Source: Coriobacteriia bacterium (lineage in GTDB: Bacteria > Actinomycetota > Coriobacteriia > Anaerosomatales > Anaerosomataceae). Taken from it: a stretch of 54,916 nucleotides of DNA. Positions 37,299-46,356 of this stretch are shown in pieces (position 1 is the first letter of the stretch; each line of letters opens with the position of its first letter). The notes beneath the pieces are model-generated. The model made no database searches. It saw only the letters and a program-made list of their open reading frames with translations, and was not told the origin of the DNA. Position numbers and translations under genes: made by a program. The DNA lies in assembly GCA_016938135.1 (NCBI GenBank), contig JAFGVD010000035.1, positions 1 to 54,916 of the forward strand, read 5' to 3'.

Positions 37299-38116
37299 GA
37301 GCAAACCACCCTGGCCGCCGAGAGGACACGTGCAGTCCCCTCCACATCGAGCGCCACTTCAGGGATCAAGGCCCCCCGCTGTCTGGCCAGGTGCTGCGCA
37401 AGCACCAGAGACGGGAGGGAGAGCCCCGCTTTCTCCCACACGTCAGGCCTCTCGGCCATCGCCCCCGGCTTACCGTCGAACAATGCCTTGCCTTCGTGCA
37501 GCGCGAAGACGCGATCCGCTATCGGCATGAACTCGTCGGCATCGTGAGTGACCACCAAGATCCCGACCCGGCCGCTCAATCCAACCAGTGAACGCAAGAC
37601 AGCACGCCGACCGAGCGGGTCAAGTCCTGCCGTAGGTTCATCCAGCAACAGATACGGGGTGCGCATGGCGAGCACTCCTGCGATAGCGACCCTTCGCGCC
37701 TCGCCGCCGGAAAGCGTGAACGGCGAACGTGGTTTGTAGATATCAGGATCGAGCCCCACTGAATCAAGCGCATCATCCACGGCGCCCTCGATATCGGCGA
37801 TGCCAAGGTTCCTGGGCCCGAAAGCGACGTCTGCCTCAACGGTCTCCGCAAAGAACTGCGCCTCCGGATTCTGGAATACGATGCCTACCGAACCCTTCGT
37901 GTTCGCAGGGGAACCGTCTACCAGGACCGACCCTCCCACAGGCTTGAGCAAGCCGGCGCAAAGGCGCAGCAAGGTGGACTTCCCTGACCCGGTGGCACCC
38001 ACACAGACGACGATCTCACCGGCTTGCACCTGAAGACTGATCTCCTCAAGGACAGGCGCCGCTATGGATGTACCGACCTCATAGGTGAAGCCGAGTGACT
38101 GCACTGTCAGGGCCAT
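37295..38116 (-). CDS. ecfA2: energy-coupling factor transporter ATP-binding protein EcfA2
   Basis: ABC ATPase of the ECF module. 273 residues: Walker A GATGSGKSTLL, Q-loop VFQNPEAQFFAETV, signature LSGGEARRVAIAG, Walker B LLLDEPTAGLDPLG, switch His in VVTHDADEF. The ATG overlaps the end of ecfA1 by ten bases and the stop overlaps ecfT by four. Confidence 0.94.
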   Translation of the reverse strand: MALTVQSLGFTYEVGTSIAAPVLEEISLQVQAGEIVVCVGATGSGKSTLLRLCAGLLKPVGGSVLVDGSPANTKGSVGIVFQNPEAQFFAETVEADVAFGPRNLGIADIEGAVDDALDSVGLDPDIYKPRSPFTLSGGEARRVAIAGVLAMRTPYLLLDEPTAGLDPLGRRAVLRSLVGLSGRVGILVVTHDADEFMPIADRVFALHEGKALFDGKPGAMAERPDVWEKAGLSLPSLVLAQHLARQRGALIPEVALDVEGTARVLSAARVVCS

Positions 38117-38919
38117 AGCGCCTCCACCAGACTCTGAGCATTGGCGACGGCCACAGGGACATCCAGACCAGAGCGCCTCAAAGCGGTCGCCACCGAAGCG
38201 AGCGGAGGCAGCTCAAGACCGATACTCACAAGAAGTCCCTCATCAGAGAACAGCTCTTCCGGAGTCCCGTCGAACGCGATGGCGCCTGAAGCCAACGCGA
38301 TGACCCGATCAGCATCAGCCGCATCATCAAGGTGGTGCGTGACATGGAGGATGCCGTGCCCGGCGACACGGAGTTTGCGCATGACCGCGAGCACATCCCG
38401 GCGACCCTGAGGATCGAGCATCGCGGTGGACTCGTCGAACACCATGTACCGTGGCTGCATCGCCAACGCCCCCGCGATGGCCAGTCTCTGTTTTTGCCCT
38501 TCAGAAAGCAGGTGCGGCTCTCGTCGCTCCAGGCCGCTCAACCCCACTGCGGCCAAGGCTTCATCAACCCGGACTCTCAGCTCCGCACAGGGTACGCCGA
38601 GGTTCTCCGGACCGAACGCCACATCCTCCTCCACGACGGTACCTACGATCTGGTTGTCGGGATTCTGCAGAACCAACCCCACGCGAGCGCGGATATCAAA
38701 GGCAACCTTGCCATCAGAGGTGTCCATGCCGTCAACAGTAACTGACCCCTCATCCGGTATCAGCAGACCGTTACACATCCGGGCCAGCGTTGATTTCCCG
38801 GATCCGTTTGCGCCCACAAGCACGACGATCTCCCCCGGCGAGAGGCACAGCGACACGCCGGCGATCGCCTGGCTGTCGGCCCCCGGGTAGGAGTAGCGCA
38901 CTCGCTGAAAATCGATCAT
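38107..38919 (-). CDS. ecfA1: energy-coupling factor transporter ATP-binding protein EcfA1
   Basis: First ATPase of the ECF pair. 270 residues from the ATG at 38919 (AAGG nine bases upstream; an in-frame TTG at 38940 is the alternative). Walker A GANGSGKSTLA, Q-loop LQNPDNQIVGTVVEEDVAFG, signature LSEGQKQRLAIAG with Glu where Gly is usual, Walker B MVFDESTAMLDPQG with the catalytic Glu, switch His in VTHHLDDA. Separated from rplQ by a terminator hairpin, so it may have its own promoter, which I could not identify. Confidence 0.94.
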   Translation of the reverse strand: MIDFQRVRYSYPGADSQAIAGVSLCLSPGEIVVLVGANGSGKSTLARMCNGLLIPDEGSVTVDGMDTSDGKVAFDIRARVGLVLQNPDNQIVGTVVEEDVAFGPENLGVPCAELRVRVDEALAAVGLSGLERREPHLLSEGQKQRLAIAGALAMQPRYMVFDESTAMLDPQGRRDVLAVMRKLRVAGHGILHVTHHLDDAADADRVIALASGAIAFDGTPEELFSDEGLLVSIGLELPPLASVATALRRSGLDVPVAVANAQSLVEALWP

Positions 38920-38947
38920 CACAGACAACCTTACCGTCAACGGAAAC

Positions 38948-38981
38948 GAACGAGGGCCTCACTATACAGCGAGGCCCTCGT
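38948..38981 (-). terminator. terminator at the end of the ribosomal superoperon (after rplQ)
   Basis: Perfect 12-base-pair stem AACGAGGGCCTC (38948-38959) and GAGGCCCTCGTT (38970-38981) with a ten-base loop, about 33 bases after the rplQ stop. The arm end gives a short U tail (CGTTCGTTT). Confidence 0.82.
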
Positions 38982-39013
38982 TTCACGCAGACCCGTTCCC
39001 GGGTCGTATGGTC

Positions 39014-39367
39014 TTACTCGACCAGCTCGATGATCACCATCGGAGCAGCGTCGCCCTTGCGGGGGCCAAGCTTGAGGATGCGAGTGTATCCGCCCTCACG
39101 CTCAGCGTAGCGCGGCGCGATGTCATCAAAGATCTTGTGCACGAGTGCACGGTCCTTGATCTCGGCCAACGCGAGGCGGCGCGCGTGCACGTCACCTTCC
39201 TTGCCCCATGTGATGATGCGATCCACGAGGGTCCGCATCTCTTTGGCGCGAGTCTCGGTGGTCTTGATTCTCTCGTGCTCGAACAGGGCAGCAGCAAGGC
39301 TGCGAAGCATAGCCTGTGTGTGGCTAGCATCGGTGCCGAGCTTGCGTCCTCTCTTAGCGTGTCGCAT
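39014..39367 (-). CDS. rplQ: 50S ribosomal protein L17
   Basis: 117 residues. [20 protein letters not shown] at the start and [16 protein letters not shown] are the family signature. Last gene of the alpha operon, 12 bases after rpoA, followed by a strong terminator. Confidence 0.97.
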   Translation of the reverse strand: MRHAKRGRKLGTDASHTQAMLRSLAAALFEHERIKTTETRAKEMRTLVDRIITWGKEGDVHARRLALAEIKDRALVHKIFDDIAPRYAEREGGYTRILKLGPRKGDAAPMVIIELVE

Positions 39368-39379
39368 ATTCGGTATCTC

Positions 39380-40318
39380 CTACTGAGCCAGCCCCAGGCC
39401 CATCGCCTGAAGCTTGTCTTTGACTTCCTCGATCGACTTAGCGCCGAAGTTACGGATGTTTAGAAGATCCGTCTCGGAACACTCGTTAAGCTGACCGATC
39501 GTGTTGACGCCCTGCCTCTTCAGGCAGTTGTAGGAGCGTACCGAAAGGTCAAGCTCCTCGATAGGCGTATCCAGCACGCTTTCCTTCTCGTCAGGAACAG
39601 CCGAGAAGATACCCTCTTCCGGCAGACCGGTGACGGCCTGCTCGGCGAAGAGCATCATGTGCTCGTTGATGATGCGGCCAGCACGCGCTACGGCATCCTG
39701 AGCATCGATCGCACCGTTGGTCTCCACCTCGAGGATAAGCTTGTCGTAGTCGGTACGCTGACCGACACGAGTGTTCTCCACCGAATACGCGCAACGCGAT
39801 ACCGGTGAGAACAGCGAATCCACAGTGACAACGCCCAGCGGATCCTCGGGACGCTTGTTACGGTCGGCGGTAACATAACCGCGACCCACGCCCACTCGTA
39901 CGCTCATCTCCAGGGTCGTGCCCTTGTCGAGCGTTGCGATGACATGCTCGGGGTTGACGAGCTCGAACTCCGCGGGCACCTTCAGGTCCGCACCGGTGAC
40001 TTCACCGGGACCCTTTGCCGTCAGAGTCGCTACCGCATCTCCCTCGCCGATCTCGGTCTCGCGGAACACGAGACCCTTCACGTTGAGAACGATATCGGTC
40101 ACGTCTTCGCGGACACCGTCGATAGTGGCGAACTCGTGCTGTACTCCCTCGATACGGATCGATGTCGCTGCGGCGCCCTGCAAAGATGAGAGCAACACAC
40201 GGCGCATCGAGCTGCCCAGGGTGTACCCATAGCCGCGCTCGAGCGGTTCCACAACGAAGCGCGCGGTGCTGTCATCGATCACATCGACTGACACCTGGGG
40301 CCTCATGAACTCGGTCAT
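39380..40318 (-). CDS. rpoA: DNA-directed RNA polymerase subunit alpha
   Basis: 312 residues, normal length. The N-terminal assembly domain has ERGYGYTLGSSMRRVLLSSL. A linker leads to the C-terminal domain (about 235-312), with LDLSVRSYNCLKRQGVNTIG and IRNFGAKSIEEVKDKL, which binds UP elements and regulators. Placed between rpsD (33 bases) and rplQ (12 bases), the universal alpha-operon position. Confidence 0.98.
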   Translation of the reverse strand: MTEFMRPQVSVDVIDDSTARFVVEPLERGYGYTLGSSMRRVLLSSLQGAAATSIRIEGVQHEFATIDGVREDVTDIVLNVKGLVFRETEIGEGDAVATLTAKGPGEVTGADLKVPAEFELVNPEHVIATLDKGTTLEMSVRVGVGRGYVTADRNKRPEDPLGVVTVDSLFSPVSRCAYSVENTRVGQRTDYDKLILEVETNGAIDAQDAVARAGRIINEHMMLFAEQAVTGLPEEGIFSAVPDEKESVLDTPIEELDLSVRSYNCLKRQGVNTIGQLNECSETDLLNIRNFGAKSIEEVKDKLQAMGLGLAQ

Positions 40319-40351
40319 TGACTAAGCCTCCTTGGCTTCGTTCACGTCGTT

Positions 40352-40978
40352 CTACTTCGAGTACAGCTCGACGATGAGCTGTTCGCGCACGGGCGCATCG
40401 ATCTGCTCGCGAGTCGGGAGCGACAAGATCTTGCCGGTGAGCTTCTCGACATCAACCTCAAGCCAGCCGGGGATCTCGATCTTCGAAGACGAGATCATCG
40501 CGGCCTTCAGAACCGTGAGGTCTTTGGACTTCGGAGCCACGGCTATGACATGACCGGGGCGGACGCGGAAGGACGGGATGTCCACGCGACGACCATCGAC
40601 CATGAAGTGACCGTGACGGACCATCTGGCGAGCCTCATCGCGAGACGCGGCAAAACCAAGACGGTACACGACGTTGTCCAGGCGACTCTCCAGCAGACGC
40701 AACAGGTTCTCACCGGTGATCCCCGTCATGCGGGAAGCCAGCTTGTAGTAGTTGCGGAACTGCTTCTCAAGAAGCCCGTAGATCCTCTTCGCCTTCTGCT
40801 TCTCGCGAAGCTGAACGCGATATTCCGAGTCACGAGGCCGCTTCTTGCCAGCCTGGCCCGGGGGGTACGGACGACGTTCGATACCACACTTGTCGGTGTA
40901 GCAGCGGTCGCCCTTCAAAAAGAGCTTGATTCCTTCGCGGCGGCACTGTCTGCAGTCCGCCCCAGTATAACGTGCCAT
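40352..40978 (-). CDS. rpsD: 30S ribosomal protein S4 (zinc-binding form)
   Basis: 208 residues. The N-terminus contains four Cys (residues 9, 12, 26 and 31; CRQC and CYTDKC) and so is the zinc-binding form, not the Cys-less paralogue. The S4 RNA-binding domain follows ([25 protein letters not shown]). S4 starts assembly of the small subunit and in many bacteria represses its own operon. 21 bases after rpsK. Confidence 0.97.
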   Translation of the reverse strand: MARYTGADCRQCRREGIKLFLKGDRCYTDKCGIERRPYPPGQAGKKRPRDSEYRVQLREKQKAKRIYGLLEKQFRNYYKLASRMTGITGENLLRLLESRLDNVVYRLGFAASRDEARQMVRHGHFMVDGRRVDIPSFRVRPGHVIAVAPKSKDLTVLKAAMISSSKIEIPGWLEVDVEKLTGKILSLPTREQIDAPVREQLIVELYSK

Positions 40979-40999
40979 AGAGGTATCTTCCTCCTAGAA

Positions 41000-41401
41000 C
41001 TACACGCGACGGCGCTTGCGCGGCCGACAACCGTTGTGCGGAACAGGTGTGCAGTCACGGATGCTCGCAATCTCCAGACCAGCGGCCTGAAGCGAGCGAA
41101 TCGCGGTCTCACGACCGGATCCCGGACCTTTTACAAACACTTCAACACGACGCAGCCCATGCTCCTGCGCCATTTTCGCGCACGCCTCTGCAGCAAGCTG
41201 AGCGGCGAACGGAGTGGACTTACGCGAACCCTTGAAGCCCACCGTACCGGCAGACTGCCAGGAGATCACATTGCCCTGAGGATCTGTGATGCTCACGATC
41301 GTGTTGTTGAACGTGCTCTTAATGTGCGCCTGACCGACAGCGATGTTCTTGCGCTCACTGCGGCGTACTCGCGTCTTGACGTTCTTCTTCTTCGCTACCA
41401 T
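41000..41401 (-). CDS. rpsK: 30S ribosomal protein S11
   Basis: 133 residues. [20 protein letters not shown] and the C-terminal [19 protein letters not shown] are diagnostic. Lies on the small-subunit platform near the mRNA exit. Three bases after rpsM. Confidence 0.97.
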   Translation of the reverse strand: MVAKKKNVKTRVRRSERKNIAVGQAHIKSTFNNTIVSITDPQGNVISWQSAGTVGFKGSRKSTPFAAQLAAEACAKMAQEHGLRRVEVFVKGPGSGRETAIRSLQAAGLEIASIRDCTPVPHNGCRPRKRRRV

Positions 41402-41404
41402 GTG

Positions 41405-41779
41405 CTACTTGCCCTTCTTCTTCGCACCGATCTGGCGACGCGGACCTTTGCGCGTGCGCGCATTGGTGTGCGTGCGCTGACCGCGGACAGGAAGTCCACG
41501 GCGGTGACGGAGGCCGCGGTAGCAGCCAATCTCCATGAGGCGCTTGATGTTCTGGCTGGTCTCTCGGCGAAGATCTCCTTCGACCTTGAGGTTGCGATCG
41601 ATGTACTCACGCAGCCGAACAACTTCTTCCTCAGTGAGGTTGCGCACCCGGGTATCCGGGTTGATACCGGTATCGCGCAGAATCTGCTGGCTCGTAGTGA
41701 GCCCGATGCCGAAGATGTAGGTCAGTCCGATCTCTACACGCTTCTCGCGCGGAAGATCGACGCCTGTTATTCGCGCCAA
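41405..41779 (-). CDS. rpsM: 30S ribosomal protein S13
   Basis: 124 residues. The start is a TTG at 41779 with AGGAGG eight bases upstream; the product begins [44 protein letters not shown] is the C-terminal rRNA and tRNA contact. 16 bases after rpmJ. Confidence 0.97.
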   Translation of the reverse strand: MARITGVDLPREKRVEIGLTYIFGIGLTTSQQILRDTGINPDTRVRNLTEEEVVRLREYIDRNLKVEGDLRRETSQNIKRLMEIGCYRGLRHRRGLPVRGQRTHTNARTRKGPRRQIGAKKKGK

Positions 41780-41795
41780 AGCCGGTTCCTCCTGC

Positions 41796-41909
41796 CTAAC
41801 CTTGCCGCTGCTTGTGACGCGGGTTCTCGCAGATCACGAGTACCCGGCCGTGGCGGCGGATCACCTTACACTTCTCACACATTCTTTTGACCGACGGTCG
41901 AACCTTCAT
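41796..41909 (-). CDS. rpmJ: 50S ribosomal protein L36 (zinc-binding form)
   Basis: 37 residues, read directly from the sequence: begins [20 protein letters not shown] and ends NPRHKQRQG. The zinc ligands are Cys11, Cys14, Cys27 and His32, the C+ form. ATG at 41909 with AAAGGA six bases upstream. Positioned between infA and rpsM as in most bacteria. Confidence 0.97.
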   Translation of the reverse strand: MKVRPSVKRMCEKCKVIRRHGRVLVICENPRHKQRQG

Positions 41910-42001
41910 CGATCGTCCTTTCATATCTCTCAATAAGATCTATCTTCACGTCCAGCCGCAGACGTCTTCTTTTGATACCGTGCTGCCGTACAGACACCAG
42001 T

Positions 42002-42019
42002 GGCGCCGAACACGGCGCC
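42002..42019 (-). other. hairpin in the infA-rpmJ spacer
   Basis: GGCGCC (42002-42007) and GGCGCC (42014-42019), self-complementary arms with a six-base loop, in a 141-base spacer that holds no other feature I recognise. Confidence 0.4.
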
Positions 42020-42050
42020 TGTTGTTCCTCTCGCGAAGAACGGACGCACC

Positions 42051-42272
42051 CTACTTGAAGCGGTACGTGATCCTCCCGCGGGAGAGATCATATGGTGACA
42101 GTTCTACGATCACCTTGTCGCCTGGGAGGATACGAATATAGTGCATGCGCATCTTCCCAGAGATATGGGCCAGAACCTTGTGCCCGTTGTCCAGCTCAAC
42201 GCGAAACATCGCGTTAGGTAGCGGCTCGACAACGGTGCCTTCCATCTCGATGGAGTCCTCGCGCTTGCTCAA
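42051..42272 (-). CDS. infA: translation initiation factor IF-1
   Basis: 73 residues, one OB fold: [34 protein letters not shown] and [13 protein letters not shown]. The start is TTG at 42272, eight bases after AAGGAG; no ATG is available. A promoter candidate lies upstream, so infA and the alpha operon can be expressed separately from map. Confidence 0.97.
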   Translation of the reverse strand: MSKREDSIEMEGTVVEPLPNAMFRVELDNGHKVLAHISGKMRMHYIRILPGDKVIVELSPYDLSRGRITYRFK

Positions 42273-42311
42273 ATACCTTACTCCTTCACAGGGCTGAAGT
42301 CACAAGCGTGT

Positions 42312-42341
42312 AGTATAACCTATGCATGTGACCAGCGTCCA
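42312..42341 (-). promoter_or_regulatory. candidate promoter of infA and the alpha operon
   Basis: On the minus strand TGGACG (42336-42341), 18 bases, then TATACT (42312-42317). Good -10, moderate -35. The leader would be about 33 bases. Confidence 0.55.
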
Positions 42342-42345
42342 GCGG

Positions 42346-43092
42346 TCACTCTACCGTCAAGATCAGCGGGCCCTCTTCGGTCACTGCGACCGTATGCTCA
42401 AAGTGCGCAGACAGCGAGGAATCCGCGGTCACCACGGTCCATCCGTCAGACAGACTATAGACATCGTACTTGCCCGCATTGACCATCGGCTCGATTGCGA
42501 TGACCATCCCGACCTTGAGCGCTGGACCGGTTCCCACCTTGCCGAAGTTCGGAACCTGCGGGTCCTCATGCATCGCTCGGCCGATCCCATGACCCACGTA
42601 TTCACGTACCACGGAGAAGCCGGCACGCTCAGCGACGTCCTGCACGGCGGCACCGATGTCATAGAGCCGCATCCCCTCTCGGCATCGTGCGATGCCCGCC
42701 TGAAGGGAGGCCGCTGTGGCATCCAGAAGAGCCTTTGCTTCAGTAGAGATGGTTCCCACTGGGAACGTCAACGCTGAGTCGCCGTAGAAGCCGTCTATGA
42801 CGGCGCCACAGTCAACCGAGAGGATATCCCCGTCTGCCAGGCGGCGCTTGGCAGGAATGCCGTGCACGACCTGCTCGTTGATGGATGTGCACAAAGTCCC
42901 CGGGAAGCCATGGTAACCCTTGAAGGCGGGTACCGCGCCCTCTCCCCTGATGCACTCCTCGGCAATACGATCGAGCTCGGCGGTCGTCACACCCACCCGG
43001 ACAGCCTCGCCAACGACGCGGAGCGCCTTGGCGGTGATGCGTCCGGCCTCTTGCATGGCCTCGATCTCAAGCTGTGATTTGATGACGATCAT
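42346..43092 (-). CDS. map: methionine aminopeptidase, type I
   Basis: Removes initiator Met from new proteins; a two-metal enzyme. 248 residues. Begins MIVIKSQLEIEAMQEAGRI; metal ligands lie in VDCGAVIDGFYGDSA (two Asp), GHGIGRAMHEDP (His), AIEPMV (Glu) and the C-terminal EEGPLILT (Glu). No N-terminal SH3-binding or zinc extension. Six bases after adk. Confidence 0.97.
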   Translation of the reverse strand: MIVIKSQLEIEAMQEAGRITAKALRVVGEAVRVGVTTAELDRIAEECIRGEGAVPAFKGYHGFPGTLCTSINEQVVHGIPAKRRLADGDILSVDCGAVIDGFYGDSALTFPVGTISTEAKALLDATAASLQAGIARCREGMRLYDIGAAVQDVAERAGFSVVREYVGHGIGRAMHEDPQVPNFGKVGTGPALKVGMVIAIEPMVNAGKYDVYSLSDGWTVVTADSSLSAHFEHTVAVTEEGPLILTVE

Positions 43093-43098
43093 AAGCGA

Positions 43099-43743
43099 CT
43101 AGCCCTTCAGGATCGAGTCGACTGCAGTCCAGACATCCCCGACATCCTGATTGCCGTCCACGTGGCGCAAGACGCCCTTCTCGGCGTAGTAGTCGATCAG
43201 CGGAGCCGTTGAACGCTCGTACACGTTCAGCCGATTGGTGACGGTCTCAACGGTATCATCATCACGCTGGTTCAGCGCACCGCCACACGTGGGACACACG
43301 CCGTCAAGAAGCTCAGGCCGGACTATGACGTTGAAGATGGCACCGCACGCCCCACAGGTACGACGGGCGGTCAGCCGTGCGATCAAGGACTGCTTGTCCA
43401 CGTCGATACTGACAACGGCGGTCAACTCCTTGCCAAGCTCGACAAGGACCTCCCCCAGAGCATCCGCCTGGACGACCGTGCGTGGAAAACCATCAAGAAT
43501 GAATCCCACATCTGTGTCCGGCTGGGACAGACGCTCCTTGACGAGTCCGATGACGACGGAGTCGGGAACGAGCTCTCCCGCATCCATGTAGCGTTTGGCC
43601 TCGATGCCGAGCGGAGTCTGATCGGCGACGGCTTTACGCAGGATGTCACCGGTTGAGATATGCGGAAGGCCGTATGCCTCGATGATCTTTGCGGCCTGGG
43701 TGCCCTTGCCGGCGCCAGGCGCCCCCAACAGCATGACGTTCAT
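43099..43743 (-). CDS. adk: adenylate kinase (zinc-lid type)
   Basis: Interconverts ATP plus AMP and two ADP. 214 residues from the ATG at 43743, five bases after GAGGAGG; the longer upstream frame is spacer. P-loop GAPGAGKGTQ (7-16), AMP-binding GFPRT, and a LID domain with four Cys (CGACG and CPTCGG) that should bind zinc, the Gram-positive type. Six bases before map and 84 bases after secY. Confidence 0.97.
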   Translation of the reverse strand: MNVMLLGAPGAGKGTQAAKIIEAYGLPHISTGDILRKAVADQTPLGIEAKRYMDAGELVPDSVVIGLVKERLSQPDTDVGFILDGFPRTVVQADALGEVLVELGKELTAVVSIDVDKQSLIARLTARRTCGACGAIFNVIVRPELLDGVCPTCGGALNQRDDDTVETVTNRLNVYERSTAPLIDYYAEKGVLRHVDGNQDVGDVWTAVDSILKG

Positions 43744-43767
43744 GGTTCCCTCCTCGGTAGTGATACT

Positions 43768-43802
43768 ACGTGGGACCCCGTAGAAGCTACGAGACCCCAC
43801 GT
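43768..43802 (-). other. long hairpin in the secY-adk spacer
   Basis: Outer arms ACGTGGG (43768-43774) and CCCACGT (43796-43802); inner arms CGTAG (43779-43783) and CTACG (43787-43791) with a three-base loop. It lies between the secY stop and the adk ribosome-binding site. No U run, so it is not a normal terminator; possible processing, pausing or partial-termination site. Confidence 0.55.
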
Positions 43803-43827
43803 TTGACTTCGGTGTGTCGGCGATCTC

Positions 43828-45090
43828 CTACTTGAAGAAGCCGTCGTAGTGACGCATCTTCAGCTGACTCTCCAGCTGCGTCATCGTCTCAAGCGCAACA
43901 CCCACCATGATCAAGATCGACGTACCACCGAACGTCCGCAGTAGCGGCGCATTCGTGGCCTGGAACAGTATCTGCGGTGCAACCGCGATAGCCGCCAGGA
44001 AGATCGCACCGGGAAGCGTGATGCGGTTCAGCACGTTCTCGATGTAGACCACAGTCGCCTTACCGGGACGGACGCCCGGGATGAATCCACCGTTCTTGCG
44101 CAGGTTATCGGCAAGGTCGATCGGGTTGAAGATCAGGGCGGTGTAGAAGTACGTGAAGAAGATGATCAACACCGCGTACAGGATGATGTACGGCGCACCT
44201 GTTGAAAGGGCGTCGGACAACTTGATCAACCAGGTGACATTCGGGAAGAAGTTCGCCAGAGTCGCCGGGAACAGCAGAAGGGACGAGGCGAAGATGATAG
44301 GGATGACGTTAGCGCCGTTGATCTTCAGCGGGATGTAGGTTCCTACCCCACCGTAGACCCTACGCCCCACCACGCGCTTCGCATACTGCACCGGTATTCG
44401 CCTTTGGCCGCGTTCCATCACAACGACCGCCGCCACAACGGCCAGCGATATGACGAGGAACGCAGCGACAAGGATCGGATTGGAAAGCTGCAGGGACTGC
44501 ACGATGGTCACGGGGAACCGGGCCACGATGTTGGCGAAGATCAGCAAGGACATGCCGTTACCGATGCCACGCTGGGTGATGAGCTCACCCATCCACATGA
44601 TGAACGCGGTACCGGCCAGCAGGCTGATGACGACGATGATGCGTGTAGGCCAGTCAAAGGTCACGCCCGCTCCACCCTGACTCGCGGGAGCCTGAAACAG
44701 CGAGAGGAGCCCGACGGACTCGATCAGACCGATGCCAAGCGTCAGGTATCTGGTCACCTGGGTCGTCTTGCGCTGACCCGCTTCGCCTTCTTTTGCCCAG
44801 CGCTCCAGGGTCGGTATCACCGCCTGAAGTAGCTGCATGATGATCGATGCCGTGATGTAGGGCATGATCCCCAGCGCGAAGATAGCGAAGTTCTCAAGTG
44901 CTCCACCGGCAAACAGGTTCAGAAGGCCGAGAGCGGCACCGCTCTCGATAGCCGTCTTGATGGCCGCCGGATCGACCCCGGGAACCGCGATGTGGGCACC
45001 AACGCGATAGAGCGCGATGATGCCCAGTGTGAAGATGATCTTCTTGCGAAGATCAGGGATGCGGAAAGCGTTGACGAGGGCCTCTATCAC
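43828..45090 (-). CDS. secY: protein translocase subunit SecY
   Basis: Channel of the Sec export machinery. 420 residues with ten hydrophobic helices. GVDPAAIKTAIESGAALGLLNLFAGGALENFAIFALGIMPYITASIIMQLL contains the plug and helix 2 region; RNNGGFIPGVRPGK-type loop is seen as LRKNGGFIPGVRPGKAT. The start is a GTG overlapping the TGA of rplO (GTGA), so it is translationally coupled to L15. Confidence 0.97.
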   Translation of the reverse strand: MIEALVNAFRIPDLRKKIIFTLGIIALYRVGAHIAVPGVDPAAIKTAIESGAALGLLNLFAGGALENFAIFALGIMPYITASIIMQLLQAVIPTLERWAKEGEAGQRKTTQVTRYLTLGIGLIESVGLLSLFQAPASQGGAGVTFDWPTRIIVVISLLAGTAFIMWMGELITQRGIGNGMSLLIFANIVARFPVTIVQSLQLSNPILVAAFLVISLAVVAAVVVMERGQRRIPVQYAKRVVGRRVYGGVGTYIPLKINGANVIPIIFASSLLLFPATLANFFPNVTWLIKLSDALSTGAPYIILYAVLIIFFTYFYTALIFNPIDLADNLRKNGGFIPGVRPGKATVVYIENVLNRITLPGAIFLAAIAVAPQILFQATNAPLLRTFGGTSILIMVGVALETMTQLESQLKMRHYDGFFK

Positions 45091-45533
45091 GGCAGCTCGA
45101 CCGTCCCTCCCGCAGCCTCGATCTTGGTACGCGCCGCCGCGGACACCTTGTCCACCTTGACGGTGAGCGGCTTCGTGATATCGCCGTCACCAAGCACCTT
45201 GACCGGAACCGACTTCGACTTGATGACGTTCTTTGCGAACAACACGTCGATGTCGACCGTGGCGCCCTTGTCGAACAGCTCCTCAAGACGCGAGATGTTC
45301 ACGATGGCGTACTCGACGCGATTGCGGTTCTTGAAGCCAGGGAGCTTAGGCAGGCGCATTGCCAGCGGGTTCTGTCCACCCTCGAATCCCGGGCCCTTCC
45401 CGCCACCCGCACGAGAAAGCTGACCGTTGTCGCCTCGGCCACTTCGTCCACCGTGGCCGCTACCATGGCCGCGTCCGACACGCTTGCGGTCCTTGCGGGA
45501 CCCCGGAGCCGGGAAAAGGTCATGAATCTGCAT
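45087..45533 (-). CDS. rplO: 50S ribosomal protein L15
   Basis: 148 residues. DLFPAPGSRKDRKRVGRGHGSGHG, the Gly/Arg-rich arm GGRSGRGDNGQLSRAGGGKG and GFEGGQNPLAMRLPKLPGFKN are diagnostic. Four-base overlap with secY; 93-base spacer to rpmD with two hairpins. Confidence 0.97.
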   Translation of the reverse strand: MQIHDLFPAPGSRKDRKRVGRGHGSGHGGRSGRGDNGQLSRAGGGKGPGFEGGQNPLAMRLPKLPGFKNRNRVEYAIVNISRLEELFDKGATVDIDVLFAKNVIKSKSVPVKVLGDGDITKPLTVKVDKVSAAARTKIEAAGGTVELP

Positions 45534-45554
45534 GTGTTACTCCTTCTTGTCGCC

Positions 45555-45590
45555 ACCGGGATACCCGGTCGCCGGCCGCTCGCCGCCGGC
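45555..45590 (-). other. tandem hairpins in the rpmD-rplO spacer
   Basis: ACCGGG-ATA-CCCGGT (45555-45569) followed at once by GCCGGC (45571-45576) and GCCGGC (45585-45590). No U tail. One of a series of structured spacers in this operon. Confidence 0.5.
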
Positions 45591-45626
45591 AGACTGTCAT
45601 CGTGACGCAGGATGCGCCAAACGGAT

Positions 45627-45821
45627 CTAGGCCTCTTCGACCTTGACCAAATGCTTCACCTTGAACACCATACCGCGAACCGCCGGGTTGTCCGGCAACA
45701 CAACGGTCTGGTTGAGACGCTTCAGGCCGAGTGCACGGACAGTGGCCTTCTGATCCTTCGGAAAGCCGATGCCGCTCTTCACCTGTGTGATAGTAAGTGT
45801 CTTCTCAGTTGCCTTTGCCAT
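45627..45821 (-). CDS. rpmD: 50S ribosomal protein L30
   Basis: 64 residues. [44 protein letters not shown] is the whole conserved fold. Six bases after rpsE. Confidence 0.96.
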   Translation of the reverse strand: MAKATEKTLTITQVKSGIGFPKDQKATVRALGLKRLNQTVVLPDNPAVRGMVFKVKHLVKVEEA

Positions 45822-45827
45822 TGGAGA

Positions 45828-46343
45828 CTACTCCTCCCAGCCATAGACCTGGCCCACGGTCTTACCGCGCAGACGGGCGACTTCCTCCGGGCTGCTGAGA
45901 TCCTGAAGACCCTTCGCTGCCGCTTTCACCATGTTGAGAGCATTGTTGGTGCCAAGCGACTTGCTGAGGACGTCAGTAACGCCACCCAGCTCCAGCAGGG
46001 CACGAACCGGACCGCCGGCGATGACACCGGTACCGGGAGCAGCCGGCTTGAGCAGGACCTTGCCTGCGCCGTACACGCCCATGATCTCGTGCGGAATCGT
46101 CGTACCCGACACCGGGAACGTGAACATGTTCTTCTTCGCGTCTTCGACGCCCTTCTTGATCGCAGTGGGGACCTCGGCAGCCTTGCCCAGACCGACACCA
46201 ACACGACCCTTGCCATCGCCCACGACCACGAGGGCTGTAAGGGAGAAACGACGTCCACCCTTGACGACCTTCGATACGCGGTTGATGTACACGACCTTCT
46301 CCTGAAGCTCAGATACAGGAGCGCCGCTGGTTTCGCGTGCCAT
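45828..46343 (-). CDS. rpsE: 30S ribosomal protein S5
   Basis: 171 residues from the ATG at 46343, seven bases after GGGAGG; the longer frame upstream is spacer and part of rplR read out of frame. [43 protein letters not shown] carries the decoding-accuracy loop; [27 protein letters not shown] is the second domain. 13 bases after rplR. Confidence 0.96.
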   Translation of the reverse strand: MARETSGAPVSELQEKVVYINRVSKVVKGGRRFSLTALVVVGDGKGRVGVGLGKAAEVPTAIKKGVEDAKKNMFTFPVSGTTIPHEIMGVYGAGKVLLKPAAPGTGVIAGGPVRALLELGGVTDVLSKSLGTNNALNMVKAAAKGLQDLSSPEEVARLRGKTVGQVYGWEE

Positions 46344-46356
46344 GCGTATTCCTCCC

